From assembly GCA_038501785.1 (NCBI GenBank), contig JBAMJR010000186.1, positions 1,328,501-1,392,500 of the forward strand: a DNA stretch of 64,000 nt. Direction: 5' to 3'. A model generated the notes under the pieces. That model made no database searches and was not told the DNA's origin. It was given only the letters and a program-made list of their open reading frames with translations. Shown here piece after piece: positions 1 through 11,511 of the stretch. Every line of letters starts with the position of its first letter. Position 1 is the stretch's first letter. The DNA is from Myoxocephalus aenaeus (lineage: Eukaryota > Chordata > Actinopteri > Perciformes > Cottidae). A program made the translations under genes and the position numbers.

Positions 1-120
1 GGACCAAAATCTCACCTCTCAACTTTTTCCCTGACCCCTTAGACCACAGGATAAACATATTGACTAACATACCAATCAATAATACTAATAATTCTCTTTC
101 TCCCTCTTCTCCTGAACCAG

Positions 121-502
121 AGAAAGAACTTGACGAGTACTCAAACTACTACAACTCCAAGCGCCGCTCCAACAACGCGCCGCCCTCCTTCTACTCGTCG
201 CAGCACTACCTGCCCTGGGGCGGCGACTACACGCTGGGCTCGTCCCGGGGAACGCTGCCGCTGCACGGCTCGCGGCCCCGCCTCCACATCCCGGCCTCCA
301 CGCCCAACCCGTACCCGCTGCCGGCCCAGACGCACTACACCAGCTCCTCCTTCGACCGGCCGCCGCGCCGCGTCCGCTCCCAGGACCAGCTGCTCGGCGA
401 GGGCAACACCACGCTGTCCCGCCTGTCCAAGAACCAGCAGCACCAGTACTACAAAGCCATGATGAGCACCAGCAGGAGCTCCAACCCGCAGGCGCTCCGC
501 AG
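121..502 (+). CDS. shisa7: shisa7 penultimate coding exon
   Basis: A polypyrimidine tract (92-116) and CCAG at 117-120 precede the exon. The first two bases complete a split codon. The frame then runs open to CAG|GTAATG at 502/503, leaving two bases of a split Arg codon. An alternative acceptor (CCACAG near 49) would extend the exon upstream in an open frame, but the Tyr/Arg-rich Shisa-like sequence begins only after 120. Confidence 0.75.
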
Positions 503-1150
503 GTAATGAGGGGGGCGTGGTTTTAATGTTTCGTTTACGGGGTTCTTACGGTCATGGAAAACCTGGAAAAGTCACGGGATTTTTAAAATGGTTATTTCCA
601 GGCCTGGAAAAGTCCTCGAAAAAAATTAAATCCCAAAGGTTTTGTAAAAGTCATGTAAATGTGTTATATTCATGTGTTCATGTCGTTCATTTACGCTGAG
701 TTTGAAATAATTAATATGCTTTTAAAAGAAAGACGCTCAAAAGTCATGAAATTTGGTTAAAAGTCATGGAAAAGTGTTTTTAAAGTCATGGAAATTTGGT
801 TAAAAGTCATGGAAAAGTCATGTAAATGTGTTATATTCATGTGTTCATGACGTTCATTTACGCTGAGTTTGAAATAATTAATATGCTTTTAAAAGAAAGA
901 CTCAAAATATAAGCAGGCATACATACAGGCATCTATATAAATGTTTATTCTTTTAATCAAACTATTGTCTCATTCATTTGAGTCATTTAAGGTTTACTGT
1001 ATGCTTTGTATTCTCATTGTTAGTTTAAATACTACATTTACTCACTTTTTACTGTTTACACCCAGATTTCACTAAATGTTTGGTCATGGAAATTTGGTTT
1101 AAAGTCATGGAAAAGTCATGAAATCCATTGGTTTCTTACCTCATGGGAGG

Positions 1151-1201
<51 letters not shown>

Positions 1202-2079
1202 CCTCTTTATATATATATATATACATATATATATACAAATCAACATATAAGTACTACACAGAAAACTCATAGTTCATAGTGTCCTGAGTTTTAAACAATG
1301 GTAGTTTAAAACAATACATTTTGCCAAATTTATATCAATCACAATATGAAAACTGTGCTCCTGTTATACTTTTACTTCTGATTGATGTATTTTTACGTGA
1401 AAAATACAATTTGTTTTGAGATTAAAGCATATTTTCTTAAGTGATAACGTGATTTGCTAATATAATAGTGATCCGTCTCCATTGAAATACAATAACTGAT
1501 TATATTGAATTAAGGTGTTATTCTGGGCCTTTTTAACGAGCATAATTAAATAATAAAGAGTATAAACGAATGTCTGGTTCCAGGTCCCACGAGAGGCTCC
1601 TGGTCTCCCCTGACCGCCTGGAGGACCGGCTGATGATGGGCCTGATAGGAGGAGGAGGAGGAGGAGGAGGAGGAGGAGACCGAGGAGAGCGAAGCGGGAT
1701 GGTGCCCACCATGGGCCGGCTCAGCCACCACCAGAAGGCCCAGTCGCAGCAGAACATCTGCGTCACGCCGTCGATGGAACGCCACCACATGATCAAGATG
1801 AACTCCCACCCGACGCCGGGCCACGACCACGAGCGCGACCGCGTCTCCGGCGTGCCGGGGATGGGCATGGGCATGCACGGCGGCTGGGATCCCCACGGCG
1901 GAGGAGGAGGAGGAGGAGGAGGAGGAGGAGGAGGAGGAGGAGGAGGAGGTCACCCCAACGCCCGGCGGATGGCTTTCGCCAACAAGAGGCAGAACACCAT
2001 CGAACAGCTGCACTTCATCCCCGGTGGCGGGGGAGTGCAGGGACTGCGGACTGGGAGTAAGAACGAGGTGACAGTGTGA
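121..2079 (+). CDS. shisa7: Shisa family (CKAMP44-type) protein, 3' part, probably Shisa-7; join(121..502,1584..2079)
   Basis: This is the cytoplasmic tail of a Shisa/CKAMP-type single-pass membrane protein, a family that binds AMPA receptors at synapses. Only the last two coding exons are in the window; the signal peptide, Cys-rich ectodomain and membrane segment lie upstream. The tail is rich in Tyr, Arg, Ser and Pro, and includes DEYSNYYNSKRRSNNAPPSF, RSQDQLLGEG, KRQNTIEQLHFIPGG and the C-terminal GSKNEVTV. The last four residues EVTV form a type I PDZ ligand shared by SHISA6, 7 and 9. Splicing AG|G restores an Arg codon across a phase-2 intron with good GT and AG sites. Two poly-Gly tracts encoded by GGA repeats (about 1642-1677 and 1900-1950) lengthen the tail. 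Family assignment is firm. The choice of shisa7 over shisa6 or shisa9 rests on the nearby ZNF865-like gene, since the human genes are neighbours on 19q13.42. Confidence 0.75.
539..1137 (+). repeat. Dispersed CAGGGTTC-type element, copy 1 (shisa7 intron)
   Basis: The sequence beginning GGGGTTCTTACGGTCATGG matches the element at 33215-33642 over most of its length, so it is a dispersed repeat in the same orientation. It starts 36 bp after the shisa7 splice donor. An internal segment of about 167 bp is duplicated in tandem (651 and 818 start identically). The 3' terminus differs from copy 2 and lacks the GAACCCTG end. Confidence 0.75.
1152..1196. repeat. (TA)n microsatellite
   Basis: About 45 bp of pure alternating TA lie in the last shisa7 intron, with a second short TA patch at 1208-1233. 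Confidence 0.9.
1584..2079 (+). CDS. shisa7: shisa7 last coding exon with EVTV stop
   Basis: The acceptor is TTCCAG at 1578-1583, and one base completes the split Arg codon. The exon encodes SHERLLVSPDRLEDRLMMGL, a first Gly run, the His/Gln-rich part ICVTPSMERHHMIKM, a second Gly run of about 17-18 residues, and FANKRQNTIEQLHFIPGG before EVTV and TGA (2077-2079). The GGA-codon runs are likely to vary in length between individuals. Confidence 0.78.
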
Positions 2080-3725
2080 GAGGAAGAGGAAGAGGAAGAG
2101 GCTGTAAAGAAGCCGAAGAGGCATTTAGCGGGAAGATGACGTGGAGAGATGAGCATTTTCATAAAACAAAAAAGTAGTGGATGACGCCATTGATCTCATC
2201 GTGAGTAAAGCCAATTGATTTCCTCCTCGTCGCTCGCGTGTCGACGAAGAGAATATTCAGCCATTCTTTGAAAAGGGAAGACAGAAATGTCCACTTTAAA
2301 AAAAAAGAAAAAGTAAAAAAAAAAAAGAGCAAAAAAAAAAATACATAATAATATCGTACGAGAGCAGTTTTCTTTTTTTTTAAAAGCTGCCGGGTTTTCG
2401 CTGTGACTTTTATTGAAGGATACCCGCCGAATCAAATCTGTTGAAAATTAGTCCTGGAGTTTTATTGCACTGTCCTCCGAGTCCTCCGAGCTCCGACAGA
2501 TTCGTCTGTCTTTGAATCCACCGCGGATGACGGAGAGCGCCGGGGCGGAGACAGACGGGTTTGCTTGTCTTTGTATTTATGAAAAAGTATTTAAAAACCA
2601 AACCACTTGCTTTTGTATGAAACTAACCTGATGATGATGACGATGAATATGATGATGATGATGATAGTATGAACTTTAACTGAGCCCTGTAAGACGCTGT
2701 GTGTACTTGGTTTAAAACGTATTTATCCTTCAGCCAGCCGGTTTGTAACTCGGCTGACCTTCTTTCTCTCGCTGTGATTGGACGATCATGAAAACTATAA
2801 CATTCTCTGCAAAAAGTAACCTCACTCGATTGCCTTTTACGGCTCATTTTACTATAGGAATCAATTATAAACAAGACATAAGCTGCTGTCATAGAGGCCC
2901 AGTCACACCAGCATTTACAAGGCAATACTTTTTTGGCGGCAAAATCGGTTCTTTTCAATGAAATTTGCCGCAACTAATTGAATGGACTGTTTTTGAAGTT
3001 TCCTTTCCCTCCGCGAGCGGGTCGTCCTTTAACCACGAGGTCCGTCGTGGGTTCGATACTCGGACGAGTTGCTTCTTCTTCTTTTTTTTCCCCGCAATGC
3101 AAGGAGTCAAATTTCATCTTTTACGAAAAATCCAAAATTTAAGCTCCAGACTTGCAGGTGGATTTTCACGTTTGCCTCTTTTCTGGAGTGACCGGGCCTT
3201 GGAAAAGTAAAGTCCTGCTCCTCCGCAGTATGAATTCAGCTTAACTCTGTACAGTGACCTCCAGTGGGGTGTATATCTATGAAAACATTGTGCTGTGACC
3301 CATTGAGTAATTATGAAGAAGAAAAAAAATGAATTGGACCGCCGCTCATGAAGAAGAACTGACCTCATGAAGAAGAAGTGACCTCACGACCGACCAAAAC
3401 ATCCCTCAAAACACTGTCGTCAACTCTTTGCATTGTGAGTCGAGAGGGTTTTATTCTTCGTGCCAACGAACCTTCCTGTGCTTCTACGATGTCCACGTCG
3501 AGCCGCTCGCCTCGTAGGAATGGGAGAGGAAGAGGAGGAGAGGGTGGCAATGGACACGTCACACCAAGGGCTATACCGAATTATCTTTGTGTGTCTGTGC
3601 TCTGTGCAGCGTCTGCTTCTCATTTCCGTTTCCTCTGCTCGTGCATACGTTTGTCCTGTTTTTATTTCATGTGTTTTAATGTGTCTTGTGTCGAGAGAAA
3701 ATAAAAAAAACAAACACGAAAAAAA
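2080..3725 (+). other. shisa7: shisa7 3' UTR (inferred)
   Basis: AT-rich, non-coding sequence follows the EVTV stop without a splice signal that looks necessary. It holds A-rich runs (2297-2341), a GAT-rich stretch (2630-2665) and no plausible ORF. The end is set by the AATAAA at 3700. The extent is inferred and not demonstrated. Confidence 0.5.
3700..3705 (+). terminator. Polyadenylation signal AATAAA for shisa7 (candidate)
   Basis: AATAAA at the end of the inferred 3' UTR is followed by A-rich and then TG-containing sequence (3730-3745). It is the first well-placed signal downstream of the stop; weaker AT-rich matches exist nearby. Confidence 0.45.
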
Positions 3726-3864
3726 AGGGACTTTTGTGTAAAAAAAAAAAAAAACACCCGTACGACTAAACTGAATTCTCAATTTGCGTTTCCAGGGAAA
3801 CATATTTCCTCCCGATATACGCTTCCAACACACGGACTGGATGTGAGAAGGTCACCCGTCGGTT

Positions 3865-4590
3865 TGTGGACGCTTTGAAGCCTCCAGTTCGACATCTTGG
3901 ATTTCTGCAACCAGTGAGCAGGAAGTGACCATATTTGGACGGTGGAGGATGTAGAGACCCCGTACCTGTCAATCACCTTGTAGCCCCGCCCCTAAAGCGT
4001 CCCCTGCTTTATGGTCTGTTTGACTCTAAATGACCATAATTTACTAAATGAACATCATGCTGTATTGAAGAAGACTTGAAACTAGAGATTGAGACATAAA
4101 CTCATGTTTACAATGTTTACTGAGGGAATACATCAAGAGAAGTAGAGTCATTTATATAGACTTCTATACAACCAGAGGAGTCACCCCCTGGTGGTCAGGA
4201 GAGAGAATGCAGCTTTAACACATGAAGCATAGACTTCTATACAACCAGAGGAGTCGCCCCCTGGTGGTCAGTAGAGAGAATGTAGCTTTAACACATGAAG
4301 CATATACTTCTATACAACCAGAGGAGTCACCCCTGGTGGTCAGGAGAGAGAATGCAGCTTTAACACATGAAGCATAGACTTCTATACAACCAGAAGAGTC
4401 ACCCCCTGGTGGACATTAGAGAGAATGTAGCTTTAACACATGAAGCATATACTTCTATACAACCAGATGAGTCGTCCCCTGGTGGTCAGGAGAGAGAATG
4501 CAGCTTTAACACATGAAGCATATACTTCTATACAACCAGAGGAGTCGCCACCTGGTGGATATTAGAGAGAATGCAGCTTTAAGACAATTC
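3865..4590 (+). repeat. Dispersed element with internal 73-bp tandem repeat, copy 1
   Basis: The region 4020-4100 (TTTGACTCTAAATGACCATA through GAAACTAGAGATTGAG) followed by about six 73-bp units (from 4161 to 4580) recurs in inverted orientation at 34396-34750. Each unit contains CTTCTATACAACCAGAGGAG, CCCCTGGTGG and GCTTTAACACATGAAGCAT. It has no coding potential and looks like a non-autonomous teleost repeat with an embedded minisatellite. Confidence 0.8.
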
Positions 4591-5691
4591 TCTTCACTTC
4601 TGCCGCCTGCTGTGAACCTTTAATAGAAACAAAACACGCTACATAACGAATTAGTCGGGTTTATTAAAAAAGAAACCTCATGGTTTGGCTTAAAATTACG
4701 ACAAAATGTAAACAAAATCTAAATAAACGCAACAAAAAGTACTACTGGTTATGTTTGGGAAACACAACTAGTCTCCTGGTTGAAGGTTTTGGGCCTTTGA
4801 GGTTTTCAGCTTCCCCTCCATAAAGACAGACATGATTGATTCCTGAGCGACGCTTCCTGGCAGCCATTTTAAATCTTTTACTCAAAGACCCTCGCTCACG
4901 TTACCGGTTTCTGATCGGACGACTACCGCTCTCATCGTGATTTATTTGTTCCTTTTACTCCGTGAATTTGAACCTATTAATCCTGGATTTTGAATATACA
5001 AACGTTCCGGTTGATTCTAAAAGAAACAAAAAGAAGAAAACATTTGCATTCTCGACAACAAACAAAAAAAAAAAGCCGACGCAATCGAAGAAAAAAGACG
5101 AAAAACCGCACGACCACGTCGGAAGCCAGCGGCGATGATGTCATAGCGCTGACTGATGATGTCACGCCGCGTACGTGTGTAAATGTCCACGCGTCTGTTC
5201 TTTTAATTTGTGTTTCGTGTGCGTGACTCCCTCAGTGTCGTCCTCGTCTTCTTCTTAGGAATGCTCAACCTCATTTTTGACCAAAGTCGCCGGTCGTTAT
5301 GTGTTCATATCAACGTGTGATGAAACTTTAAAAAAGGCCTGTCGTCGTTTAATTGAAGCAAAAATAATAATAAAAAGGGACATTGATCAATCGCAGCTTT
5401 CCTTGTCGACCAAAGCGGAGACTTTTGAAAAGTGTAAATTATCGACGGCTCACATTGTGTCGAGTTTTTTTTTGGGGGGGGGATTTGAACAGAAATGATC
5501 TGTGCAAAGAGGAGATTTGTTTCTATCTCGTTTGCTCGTTCAAACAGAACTTTATTAAAGACGCACAAAAAAAGGGAAACACGCTTTTTTAGTGCGTCTT
5601 AGAGGAGAATGTATTGTGACTTGCCTTCGGCTGACAGGATGGACGGCTCTGGTTTTTACTATGAGAACATCATTAAACTTTTAAAAGAGGG

Positions 5692-5751
5692 GTGGGGGAG
5701 GAAGAGGAGGAGGAGGAGGAAGAAGAGGAGGAGGAGGAGGAGGAGGAGGAG
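5692..5751. repeat. (GAG/GGA)n purine tract
   Basis: Imperfect GAG/GAA triplets on the + strand, about 60 bp, in intergenic DNA. Confidence 0.85.
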
Positions 5752-5875
5752 GGGTTGATATGTAAATGACGAGAAAATCCAGTTGTATTTTTAATGTCTC
5801 ATCTCTCCTCGACCCTCTAAAAGTCTGAAACAGATGTTGTAATCCACTTTCAGTTAATTGCCCCCCTAATACAAC

Positions 5876-5900
5876 TGTGTGTGTGTGTGTGTGTGCGCGC

Positions 5901-5951
<51 letters not shown>
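5876..5951. repeat. (TG)n microsatellite
   Basis: Alternating TG interrupted by a short CGCGCGAT patch at about 5895-5903. Confidence 0.9.
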
Positions 5952-5953
<2 letters not shown>

Positions 5954-6848
5954 CCACTGGGAGGGGAGGGTGGGCATATTTATATTCTCAAAGCTACTCT
6001 GCATACCTCAAACTGTAAGATACATGTATTTATTACACCCCCCTTACATGATGTGTATTTCCAAGAATATCCAAGCGAAAGTCTCGCAGACGAGCAAAAC
6101 CCCCTTTTTGTTATTGGTGATCAGTTCTTGCGTTTGTAGAAACCGCACTGTTTAATTGATAATAACAATTAGAAAATCCCACTAAACCTTGTTTGTGTCT
6201 TTTGTGATGACATTTAACTGTCTTTAATTGATTGATTATTCAACAGAAAAGTAATAATGTGAGGATTTATATCATCATTTCTGGGTTTGGGAGTATTGGG
6301 AGGATTAGACACTTGGGACATTTTTGACGAAACTAATTGTTTTATCAAAGAACATAATAGCTAGATGAATAAATAATGATCCAGGGTGTAACAGAATGGC
6401 TTTCAGGGCAGCACTTTATGATCATTTCATATATTCATACTCTAAAATGTCACAGAAAAGTGAGAACCAGCCATCAAACGTTCCCAAAGTCAGCGTGACA
6501 TGTTGAATTATCTGTCTTTTAAGTTACGAGCCTATAAAATCGAGTAAAGCGGCAAAATCTCTCGCTTGAGAAGAACAGGAACGAGTGAATCTTTGGCATT
6601 TAGAGACATAAATAATAAATCAAACGTCTGCATAATAAAGATCTAAAAGCTTTAATATCTCCTCATTCATTCAAGCTGCCCCTCAAAAAACACAATATAC
6701 TGTTCTGCTTGGTGCTTATTAACACATTTTATTTAAACATGTTGTCCTTTTGTGAGATGAAATGTAGTTTACTTGTTTTTGCATTACAATCAGGCACATT
6801 TGAATAAAAGAAGTGTAATGCCAACAGTTTTCTACACTTTGTAAACGT

Positions 6849-6857
6849 GTTGTGTGT

Positions 6858-6887
<30 letters not shown>
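6849..6887. repeat. (TG)n microsatellite
   Basis: About 39 bp of TG dinucleotides with one TA interruption. Confidence 0.88.
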
Positions 6888-6888
<1 letters not shown>

Positions 6889-7572
6889 GTGGGGGTCGAT
6901 GCCAACTATTGTGTTTCTACACCCGAGGGAGCAATCTGAGTCTCCTCGGGGGACCACACCCCACAATTTAGCACAACTTATTAAATTAATTAGGGCCCTT
7001 AAATTAGGAAAGTGAGGAAGAAGCCGTCCTTGTTCAGGCGGGACCAGATTCACTGTCTCCTTGTCACCTCACTGCCCTTTAAACTGGGTTATGCAACGCT
7101 TTGATTTTTATATAATATTAATGTAAAAGGGGAGAAACGATGGATACCATATCCAAACCGTGGGAAAAAATGAATTAATAGATGTTTTTCTGTATGTTTA
7201 ATGCAGTCTGTCCCTTTTTAAGAATCTTTTTGAGCTTTTCTTTATTAATCTAATATCCAGAATATTTATATTGTCAGTATTAATATATAGTAGTTAATTA
7301 CAAATATTATATTAATATAACATGTGTATTACTTGGTGCACGTGTGCATACAAACAATAGAAGGACAGGCATGCAGAAGTGCAGCCCAAATAATTATCTC
7401 TGTTGCTTTTGTCAATATTTTGTCACACACGCGCATGCGCACGCAAAGTAAACAGCCATATGTACCACATAAAAAATAAAAAAAAACACCCACGCACCGG
7501 CGACAAGCAGAAACACTGTACTAATGATAACTTTAATTTAATGCAAATTAGGCAGTAGGCAAACAGCAGCAG

Positions 7573-7575
<3 letters not shown>

Positions 7576-7644
<69 letters not shown>

Positions 7645-7744
7645 ACACACACACACAGACACACACACTCGCCTTGTAATGTTATGCAGCATGCGCCGTA
7701 ATGATATCCCTTAATTGACTCATTAACATTTCACACACTTGGTG

Positions 7745-7781
<37 letters not shown>

Positions 7782-7830
7782 GCTTACACACACATATGCG
7801 TACAAACACACACACACACACACACACACA
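7576..7830. repeat. Cluster of (CA)n microsatellites
   Basis: Three CA runs (7576-7658, 7749-7779, 7806-7830) lie within 255 bp, separated by unique AT-rich sequence, a few hundred bases upstream of the znf865 5' exon. Confidence 0.9.
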
Positions 7831-7999
7831 CGCTCCAGCGTCAGAATGCAATGTGATCTATTATTGAATGGAATGAAAACACACATTCACACGCACTCGT
7901 GTACGTGCACGCGTAGCGTACACACGGTTTATTTATTCATGAGCGTCATGCTGGATTGAATCCATATTTATTTATTTTGCAAACGGAAGGTGCAAAAGA

Positions 8000-8608
8000 G
8001 GTGTTTTTTTTTTTTTTTTTCCGGCGGTGTGGTCGCGGCCGGACAGACCGACCTCTTGTCTCGGCTCTCTACCCCCGGACAGACCGACCTGTTTCTCGGC
8101 TCTACCCCGGAACCATTATGCGGACAGGAAACTACCATTTTAACGCGAGCAGCATCGGAGGGATCCGTCGTCTCCACAGCGGAGGGGAGGAGGAGGCGGG
8201 GGGGGACACCTACATCTGACACGGGGCGGAAAACAGCCAAGCGAGGGAGAAAAGAGGGAAAAACACGACGGAAACAAAACAAAAGGGCGCTGGTGGTTGT
8301 GTTTTTTTTTTTTTTTTTTTTTTTTAAACTCTCCCTCCTCCTCTCGGTGAAGCGGAGCAGCAGCGAGGACCAGCGGCGGCAGACAAACCGAACCGGACCG
8401 GACCGAACCGGCGGAAGGAACTAGTTTCTGTGAGCGAGTGAAGGAGCAGCCGATGGAGAAACGGGCCTTCCGCGGCGTTTTTCCACGGGTGAAGAACAAG
8501 GCCCCGAACCCGACGGGCAGCAGGGACCCCGCTCTCTCGGCGCACTCCCCGCTTTCCCTCCCGTGTTTATGAGCTGTGTGCACACACCCAGCCGTCGTAT
8601 GCTACAAG
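8000..8608 (+). promoter_or_regulatory. znf865: CpG-rich promoter / 5' UTR exon of znf865 (inferred)
   Basis: GC- and CpG-rich sequence stands out from the AT-rich flanks. A 16-17-bp sequence (GGACAGACCGACCT) is repeated at 8041 and 8078. A good splice donor CAAG|GTAAAA lies at 8608/8609, and the next good acceptor is at 12921-12922, in front of the znf865 coding exon. There is no convincing TATA box, which fits a CpG-island promoter. The transcription start is not determined. A T-run of about 25 bp (8301-8325) lies inside. Confidence 0.5.
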
Positions 8609-11454
8609 GTAAAAACAACAACAACAACACACAAACAATTAAACAAAACATAAACAAAAAGCCCAGCAGTTGGCTAATGTGCTAGCTGCCGAGCTAGTTA
8701 GCTCAGCTCCTGTTACGCCGTGTAAACCGGAATACCTCATTTATATCCGTTTATTAACACTCATAAGTGATAACAATGTTATTACTTAATTTAAACTCCC
8801 TCTTTTGTGTGTCTGTGTCCGGTAAACGGGGCAAAAATTAACGGTTTCGCGACCGTTAGTGTAAACATTTTTGTTATTTGGTCGGCCGTTAAGTTAGCTC
8901 AGATGCTAAGCAACAACCGCCTATGACCGAGTGTTGACGGTAGTTTGTATCCGGCGAACCGTCTCGTTCGTCGGCATGTCTGTTTCAGTCTGTCGGCCTA
9001 AAGTCACCGGTTGTCCACCCCCCCCCATTTCTCCCCCTTTCTCCCCGCGGACAGCTGCGGGTCTGCGGGGGGCTTCAGACCTGTGGATCAGCCTGTAAGA
9101 TGATGATGATGATGAAGAGGGGAAACATGCAATCAGCAGACTAAACTGATCTTGTGTGTAAAAAGTTATTCTCAAAGATTGTTATTTCTTTTTACCATAT
9201 TTCTTAAAAGTTGCATTCTACTTTTTTTAAACATGGTGCTTAGATATTGTGTCACTACTGCAGGACCATTACTCGTGTACTGATCCAGGTACTTATACAT
9301 AATTCAGTAATTCACATAATTGCCGTTAAATAAGTATGACACTGCAATCAAGAAAATAGGTTGGAAATATATATCATTATTATTGTTGCACTATAATCCC
9401 TTTTGAGCTCCTCTGCAGTATGTCATATTTAATTTCACATGACAGCTCTTGAATAGTTAACATTTTTTTTCTTTCTGTAATTTGATTTCTGGTACCTGAA
9501 AATGAAGTAATGACCTGAGAAACCCGCACAGTGACGCTGAGATTTCACAAATCGAGCTTTTTTTTCTGATACTAAGGTAATTTTATTCACTTCATAAGAT
9601 AGTACATTTGTCATCGCTTGGTAGAGAAAGCATCATTAGGAAAATGCAGATTGGTGACAAATAAGCGTTAAAGTTAAAGATGTAAAGTTTCTTAGAGAAG
9701 TGAAGACGGTGCCACAGACAATCATAACAAATGGAGACGCTCAATCACACTCTTGTTATTGGCCTCTCAACTGTACAGATAATATTCACACATTGATGTT
9801 CAGTTTATTAGGTCTCATTTATATTTAGGGGCGCACGAATCTTGAGTTTTAAAATCTGGCTCTGGGTATCGGACAATACCAGGTACGGCTTGGATACTAA
9901 TATTTCATAATAATCTGGAAGTGACTGATCTTTTGTGTCCGGCTTGACTTAAACTGTGCTTTGCTGACTTTCCAAAACAACATTTAACCCTTAAAGGAGG
10001 CTCTAATTATTTGTTATTCATTATAATTTAGGAATTTGACGTGTCAACCTTTTTAATGCGGCAAAAAATTGGTTACAGCTCTAAAATTCCAGTATATAAA
10101 CAAAGAATTGAATTGAGTAAATCAGCTCCAAAAGCGAATGGAAATATAATTAAGGCTCTTTATTTCTACTCGCCGTCAAACATTAATTTATTTGTTGTTT
10201 TTGATGAGTCCTCCAGGGAGACGGGGTTAGTTTTTGTCCTTTAACGGGACCCTTCAGCTGGGCGGATGGTCACCGTTTGGAGGATTGAGTCCAGGGTCAC
10301 ATTCAGCACTGCCAAACGTAATGTATATAAAATATGTAAAGGATTGTGCACTGAAAGGTCGTAGTGCAAACGTTGGTTGTAGTTTCTTGCGTTAGTTTGG
10401 TGGTGAACTAGTTCACCTGGTGGAGAGAGCACGGATGAAGTGAGACAGGTGTGACAGCCCACTGCCTCGCGCTGCTTCCTGAGGAATTAATTGATGTAAA
10501 CAAATCTGTGAAAGTGACATTTTTGTCCTGGTCTTGTAGTTTATTAGGTTGTTTTTGTTATGTGTAAATGTTTTGGTTGGTTGGAACATGTTTTTGTTTT
10601 TTTAACAGGTCTTAAACTTGGATGCCATTTATTTCAGGCTGTCCCAGTATTGGACAAACTGGTAACTGAGCAGAATGTAGATTAATTAGCTTTTGCACCA
10701 AGTAGCTGGACAGCAGCCGGAGTTTGTTTCGTGGTCAGAGTTTAGAGAGTGATTTTTGTCAATAGTTTTGTCAATTTCTGCAAAGCGGCTGCAGCCAAAA
10801 CTATACGTCTGTTCACTATTTCTGTGGATATATTTATTTTTGCAGAAGCCTGTGTTTAGTCGCGCAGAAGCGTCTTTCCTCTTTATATCATCGTTCGTTT
10901 GTTTTGGCCGCGTTTGGTTTGTTCATCAGCTTCCTAACAGCGATCACCTGTTGTCGTCCATCAGCTTTCCGAAGAACATTTCAGACATACGATTAGGGGG
11001 AAATCTGCTTTAATTTATGGTCTTGTGATATTTTATGTAGCCTTTCACATATATTAATGTTCTTGAGATGCAGGACTGCCGTACGGTACGAGCTCCAGAC
11101 CGGACGTAGATGCGACGGCACACACACACGAGGATGTTTGGCGTCTCTGGTTTCTGTCTCGGGGGAGAGTCGTTCATGTCGAGTCCGCTGTGCGAACGCC
11201 AGAGGACGGTCAGGAAAGGGAGCAGAATTAACTCAAAGGAGAGAAAAAAGATACGTCACTGAGGCCAGTGACAAGAACACAAGTCTGGAATTGCTGATGT
11301 TTTTTGTTCAGGAGAAAAAAAGCAATATACACACAATATAAAGCTGAAAAAACTGTTGATCGCTCAAAACTTAGAGTTGCATTTGAGCATTTTGGGTGAA
11401 CTGGGCTGAAGACTAGTGACCCGTCTATGCGGTGCGTTGTCACGGGTGTCTTGT

Positions 11455-11511
<57 letters not shown>

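Larger units (their letters stand above)
3726..7990. other. Intergenic region between shisa7 and znf865
   Basis: No gene is recognisable in this 4.3 kb. It contains the dispersed element at 3865-4590, a GAG-rich tract (5692-5751), TG runs (5876-5951, 6849-6887) and CA runs (7576-7658, 7749-7779, 7806-7830). The short ORFs are repeat-derived or random. Confidence 0.7.

Noticed and set aside
3040..3075. tRNA-like B-box phrase GGGTTCGATACTCGG
   Set aside because: No matching A-box, anticodon arm or paired T-stem was found; a chance match or SINE remnant is more likely.
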